From positions 1 to 64,000 of the forward strand of contig JANDJZ010000017.1 of NCBI GenBank assembly GCA_027943245.1: a DNA stretch of 64,000 bases, read 5' to 3'. The notes beneath the pieces are model-generated. The model was not told the DNA's origin, did no database searches, and was given only the letters and a program-made list of their open reading frames with translations. This document shows positions 60,752-64,000 of this stretch, piece after piece. The position numbers and the translations under genes are program-made. The first letter of the stretch is position 1; each line of letters begins with the position of its first letter. The stretch comes from Acanthamoeba sp. SK_2022b. Lineage: Eukaryota; Discosea; Longamoebia; Acanthamoebidae.

Positions 60752-62431
60752 ATGAGGAACGTGGCACCGGTGGCGGCAGTGGTGGCACTGCAGGTGCTTC
60801 TCTTTTGGGCAGTGGGGCCTGTGCAGGTGGGTGGACAGATTGCAGAGGATCCCCAATTTAATGTGTCCAAGATAGAAAGCTTTTTCAATTCATCGGGTCG
60901 CCCGCCCTCCACTCAACCGCACACCAACAATTGGGCCGTGCTCGTGCGTTCTCTCCCACCTTCCATTCTTTTTTTCCCCACTTTGCCAACGACATTTGGT
61001 TTCGACATCTGCGTGCTACGAATATGCACAGGTGGAGACCTCCATCTTTTGGCACAACTACCGACACGTCGCCAACGTGCTGAGCATGTACCACACCGTG
61101 CGCCGACTGGGCATTCCTGACAGTACACCCACCACCTCCATTTGTTGCTGCTTGTCGGGCGAGCCTCACAGAGCTCTCCTGCCATGCTCAGGTCAAATCA
61201 TCCTCATGATCGCCGATGACATGGCCTGCAACACGCGCAACTCCCACCCGGGCACCGTCTACAACAATAGGTTGGCACTGGGCCACACACCCCCACACCA
61301 CGTCAGCTCAGCCTCGTCTGTCTGACTCCACACTCCTCCCGCAGAAACCACAACCTCAACATGTACGGGTCGGAGATCGAGGTGGACTATCGCGGCTACG
61401 AGGTGTCGGTGGAGAACTTCATTCGCGTGCTCACAGGTCCCGCCCGTTGACTCCCACGCCGCTCCTGCTGCCGTCTCATATCCTTCCGATGGACTGTGCG
61501 TTGGTTGTGGTGTTGTGGCCACACCTCTTCTTCTCGGCAGGCCGGCATCACGAAAGCGTGCCCCGATCCAAGCGGCTGATGACCGACGAGCGGAGCAACG
61601 TGCTCATATACATGACCGGCCACGGAGGTGACGAGTTCCTCAAGTTCCAGGACTTTGAAGAGATATGCAGCAGGTACGCATACCAGCCTTCGCTTGCGAT
61701 GCGGGACACCTTTCTGATGTCGCTATATGTGTGCGCGCGCGCGTGTGTGTGTAATGCAGAGATCTGGCAGATGCGTTCGAGCAGATGTGGGAGAAGGGGC
61801 GGTACAACGAGCTCATGTTCGTGGTGGATACCTGCCAGGCCACCACCCTCTACAAACACTTCCGCTCGCCCAACGTCCTCGCCGCTGGCAGCTCTTCGCG
61901 AGGCCAGAACTCGTACTCGGTTCGCGAGCAACTGTCGCGGGTGATTGGGCGGGTCGAAGCGTGTATGCGCTCACAGTCTGTGTCATGTACGGATAACCGG
62001 TGCAGCATCACACAGACTACAAGCTGGGCGTGGCGATGATCGACAGGTTCACGTACGCTACCCTCGAATACTTTGAGCACAACAAGGTGGCCGAGGACTC
62101 CAAAAACAACCTCAAGGAGCTGGTACCGTTACTCTCCCGCACTAATTACCAGCATAACAACATCGCGTTCTACGCGACTCACGCATCATCGACACGAACG
62201 CACGCATAGTTCACGGATGACAACTACCGATACCTGGGCGCCCAGTCCAACTACCGAACAGACCTCTTCTCTCGCCCGCTCAATAACGTGCCTCCCCTGC
62301 CCTCGACCCTGGAGTTGGAGCCGTCATTGACGCGTGGTGTGGTGACGGTTGGCCAGGTTCTGCTTACGGACTTCTTCGGGTCGGTCCTGCCGGTGCAGAC
62401 CACGGCGCGTGGCTACCCGCTGGGCGAGTGA
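60752..62431 (+). CDS. GPI8: GPI8/PIG-K, catalytic subunit of the GPI-anchor transamidase
   Basis: C13 cysteine peptidase in the ER that cleaves the C-terminal signal of GPI-anchored proteins and attaches the glycolipid. A hydrophobic signal peptide follows ATG 60752 ([16 protein letters not shown]). The mature part starts NNWAVLV and runs through [51 protein letters not shown], the catalytic His in [10 protein letters not shown] (about 61610-61635) and the catalytic Cys in [12 protein letters not shown] (about 61825-61850). [10 protein letters not shown] and [11 protein letters not shown] are also typical. It ends LGE at 62431 with no C-terminal transmembrane helix, unlike animal PIG-K. About ten exons. 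Confidence 0.93.
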
Positions 62432-62707
62432 AGACCTTGCAGCTGTTATTGAGAGCGAGCGTGGCCTGCGTTACAGCGCACGAGGGCTTGAAATTTTTTG
62501 GCCTGTAACGGAGTTTAGCTTGCGCCTAATTGGTTAGCGGGGTTGAAGGAAAAAGAGGTTCTTGGTGAGCTCGAGTCTGTTCTTTACTTCCCCCTTTCAC
62601 ACAACGTACAAACCTACAAGCAACTCGACCAGCAACGTCTACTACAAACATGGCCCGTTCCAGCAACCCTATGCTGGCTCTCGTGCTTGTGTTGGTCCTG
62701 TCCCAAC

Positions 62708-63304
62708 ATGGCCACAACTTCAGTTCCCCCGACTCTCCCTGACAACAGTAACATCATTGGCAACGTCAACCAGCCTCAGCTGACCTACCCCAAGGTGGTC
62801 ATTACAACTGCCACCATTCTGGTGGGCCTCTCAAGCTTCCTCCTGAGTCAGGTGGTGTACCCTGGCCTGCAGCGTTGGACCCTTCACCCCCAGAGCCCAG
62901 CTACAATGGAGAACACCTCCAGCTCCACTTCCAAGCCAGGCCCCACTCCTTACAAGGTCGCCAGAACAAACTGCTTGATGGTTGAAGGTTGCCCTAATGG
63001 CATGGCTGAGGTGGATGTTTTGAGGGTGGAGGCCAAAACAAACTGACCTCCTCTTTCTCTTCAAACATGACCCTCTTGCCAGGTTGCAGCTCCTTCTGGT
63101 CCATTGAACGCTATTGCTCCTGTTTCCTCTTTCAACCATACAATCTCATCATCTTCAACCCCTTCAACTTCAGCCAACTTGACCTCAACAGCATTAGTGC
63201 CTTCCTCGCCCTTCAGGTTTGGCCCCACTCAGACTGCAAGGCCTTCCACCTCATCTACTTCAGCCAACTCCACCACAACTGCAACAACGTCAGTGCCACA
63301 TTAG
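62708..63304 (+). CDS. Candidate Ser/Thr-rich single-pass membrane protein, unidentified
   Basis: Low-confidence model. ATG 62708 opens MATTSVPPTLPDNSN, then a hydrophobic stretch (VVITTATILVGLSSFLLSQVV). An intron from about 62957 (after TPYK) to the acceptor TTGCCAG near 63082 joins VAAPSGPLNAIAP and a tail very rich in Ser and Thr (HTISSSSTPSTSANLTS), stopping at 63304. An earlier ATG at 62650 in another frame also gives a signal-like start (MARSSNPMLALVLVLVL), so the 5' structure is open. The sequence is less GC-rich than its neighbours. No family recognised. Confidence 0.3.
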
Positions 63305-64000
63305 GCTTGAGTTTAACACAACCAGCCTTGTCTACAGCAATGCCAGAACCATCAACACTCTTGCCCTCAGAACGTGAAATTACTTTGGACAGGAGTGTGA
63401 GTGGGGTCATTCAGGCAACCATAGCTTTGGTCAATATTGTGCTCTTGGGTGTGCTTTGGATTGTGCACTTGATCCTGTGTCTTGTGATCATCTTCGCTGA
63501 GGCCCTGGTGCTCCTAGTCCTGGTGATAGCATTGAAGCCCACCCTCCAACCATCATCAATATGCTCTTCCTATGGCTAGGGATGAAGAATGCAATCATGT
63601 GGTGGTGCAACCAACAAGCCAAGAGTGTTAGGAGACAGAACAAAGAGGCTGAGAGACAATGCCAGCAAGATGCCAAAGTGAAGAGGCATTGGTGGAGGGC
63701 AACCATGTGGGCAGCGCGCCAGAAGGTACACTCTATCACTACTTCCATCTTTGAATTGCTGCTCATCTCTTGTGTTCAAACGTTCACAGGCGCAGGCGGC
63801 ATGGAAGTGGCAAGAGAGAGGGCGAGAGGGAGGGCAAAGTACAGAAGAAAGGTCCACCTAAAGGCGTCCCACTCCCACCCCCGAAACCGGACTGTGGGCG
63901 GTTCCCCTTGTATGCGGGCCGCCCCGATCGACGCCTGACCACCGCCTGGTGGTGATCCTGATCGAGCTGGGCTTCTAGGTTCCATGCGTTTTCTGCTGCA
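63305..64000. other. Unresolved terminal stretch
   Basis: An open frame with ATG 63340 encodes MPEPSTLLPSEREI and then two strongly hydrophobic segments (ATIALVNIVLLGVLW and LILCLVIIFAEALVLLVLV), ending at 63579. A further frame (about 63582-63938) is rich in Arg, Gln and Trp (WWCNQQAKSVRRQN). These may be exons of one gene with the upstream candidate, or degraded sequence. I cannot settle the structure, and the window ends here. Confidence 0.3.

Overview
The window looks like nuclear DNA of a free-living amoeba, most likely Acanthamoeba or a close discosean amoebozoan (inference). It is GC-rich, gene-dense and intron-rich. Introns are mostly 50-150 nt, GT-AG, often with CT- or CA-rich stretches. 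The gene set fits that group: PPi-dependent phosphofructokinase, fused trehalose-phosphate synthase/phosphatases, an Mdm12-like ERMES protein, a formin, and an alsin-like MORN-VPS9 protein. I recognise no tRNA, rRNA, CRISPR array, insertion sequence or virus-like gene. CDS coordinates run from start codon to stop codon and include introns. Splice sites were read by eye.

Layout. 1-6.2 kb (minus): glycerolipid acyltransferase (cut by the window edge), a recoverin-type calcium sensor, and a coiled-coil protein that is head-to-head with PPi-phosphofructokinase (6.3-9.0 kb, plus). 9.1-15.8 kb (minus): a formin with a very long polyglycine tract and a BaiN/HI0933-type flavoprotein. 15.9-18.5 kb (plus): an APC-superfamily polyamine/amino-acid transporter. 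18.7-26.4 kb (minus): Mdm12-like protein, a small coiled-coil protein, TPS/TPP paralogue 1, and the ADAT3-type tRNA deaminase subunit. 27.0-35.2 kb (plus): ABCG half-transporter, an MRH-domain membrane protein, a helical-bundle protein, and a T1/BTB-kelch protein. 35.3-37.5 kb: methionine aminopeptidase and GatC, head-to-head, both probably mitochondrial. 38.1-42.6 kb (plus): TPS/TPP paralogue 2 and a universal stress protein. 42.8-62.4 kb: DEAD-box helicase (minus), then TRAPPC12, RTEL1, a secreted GH65 hydrolase, an alsin-like Rab GEF and GPI8 (all plus). The last 1.5 kb differs in composition and is poorly resolved.

Themes. Three genes bear on trehalose or related sugars. The two TPS/TPP fusions have complementary damage: paralogue 1 keeps the synthase residues but has lost the phosphatase nucleophile, while paralogue 2 has an intact phosphatase and a degraded synthase N-terminus. 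A secreted GH65 enzyme of the acid-trehalase/PGGHG type carries an inserted trefoil domain, and its catalytic-region Asp-x-Asp motif is encoded by a 9-nt microexon. Other notable points are very short shared promoters, sense-strand-biased CA and CT repeats in introns, and a GPI8 without a membrane anchor.
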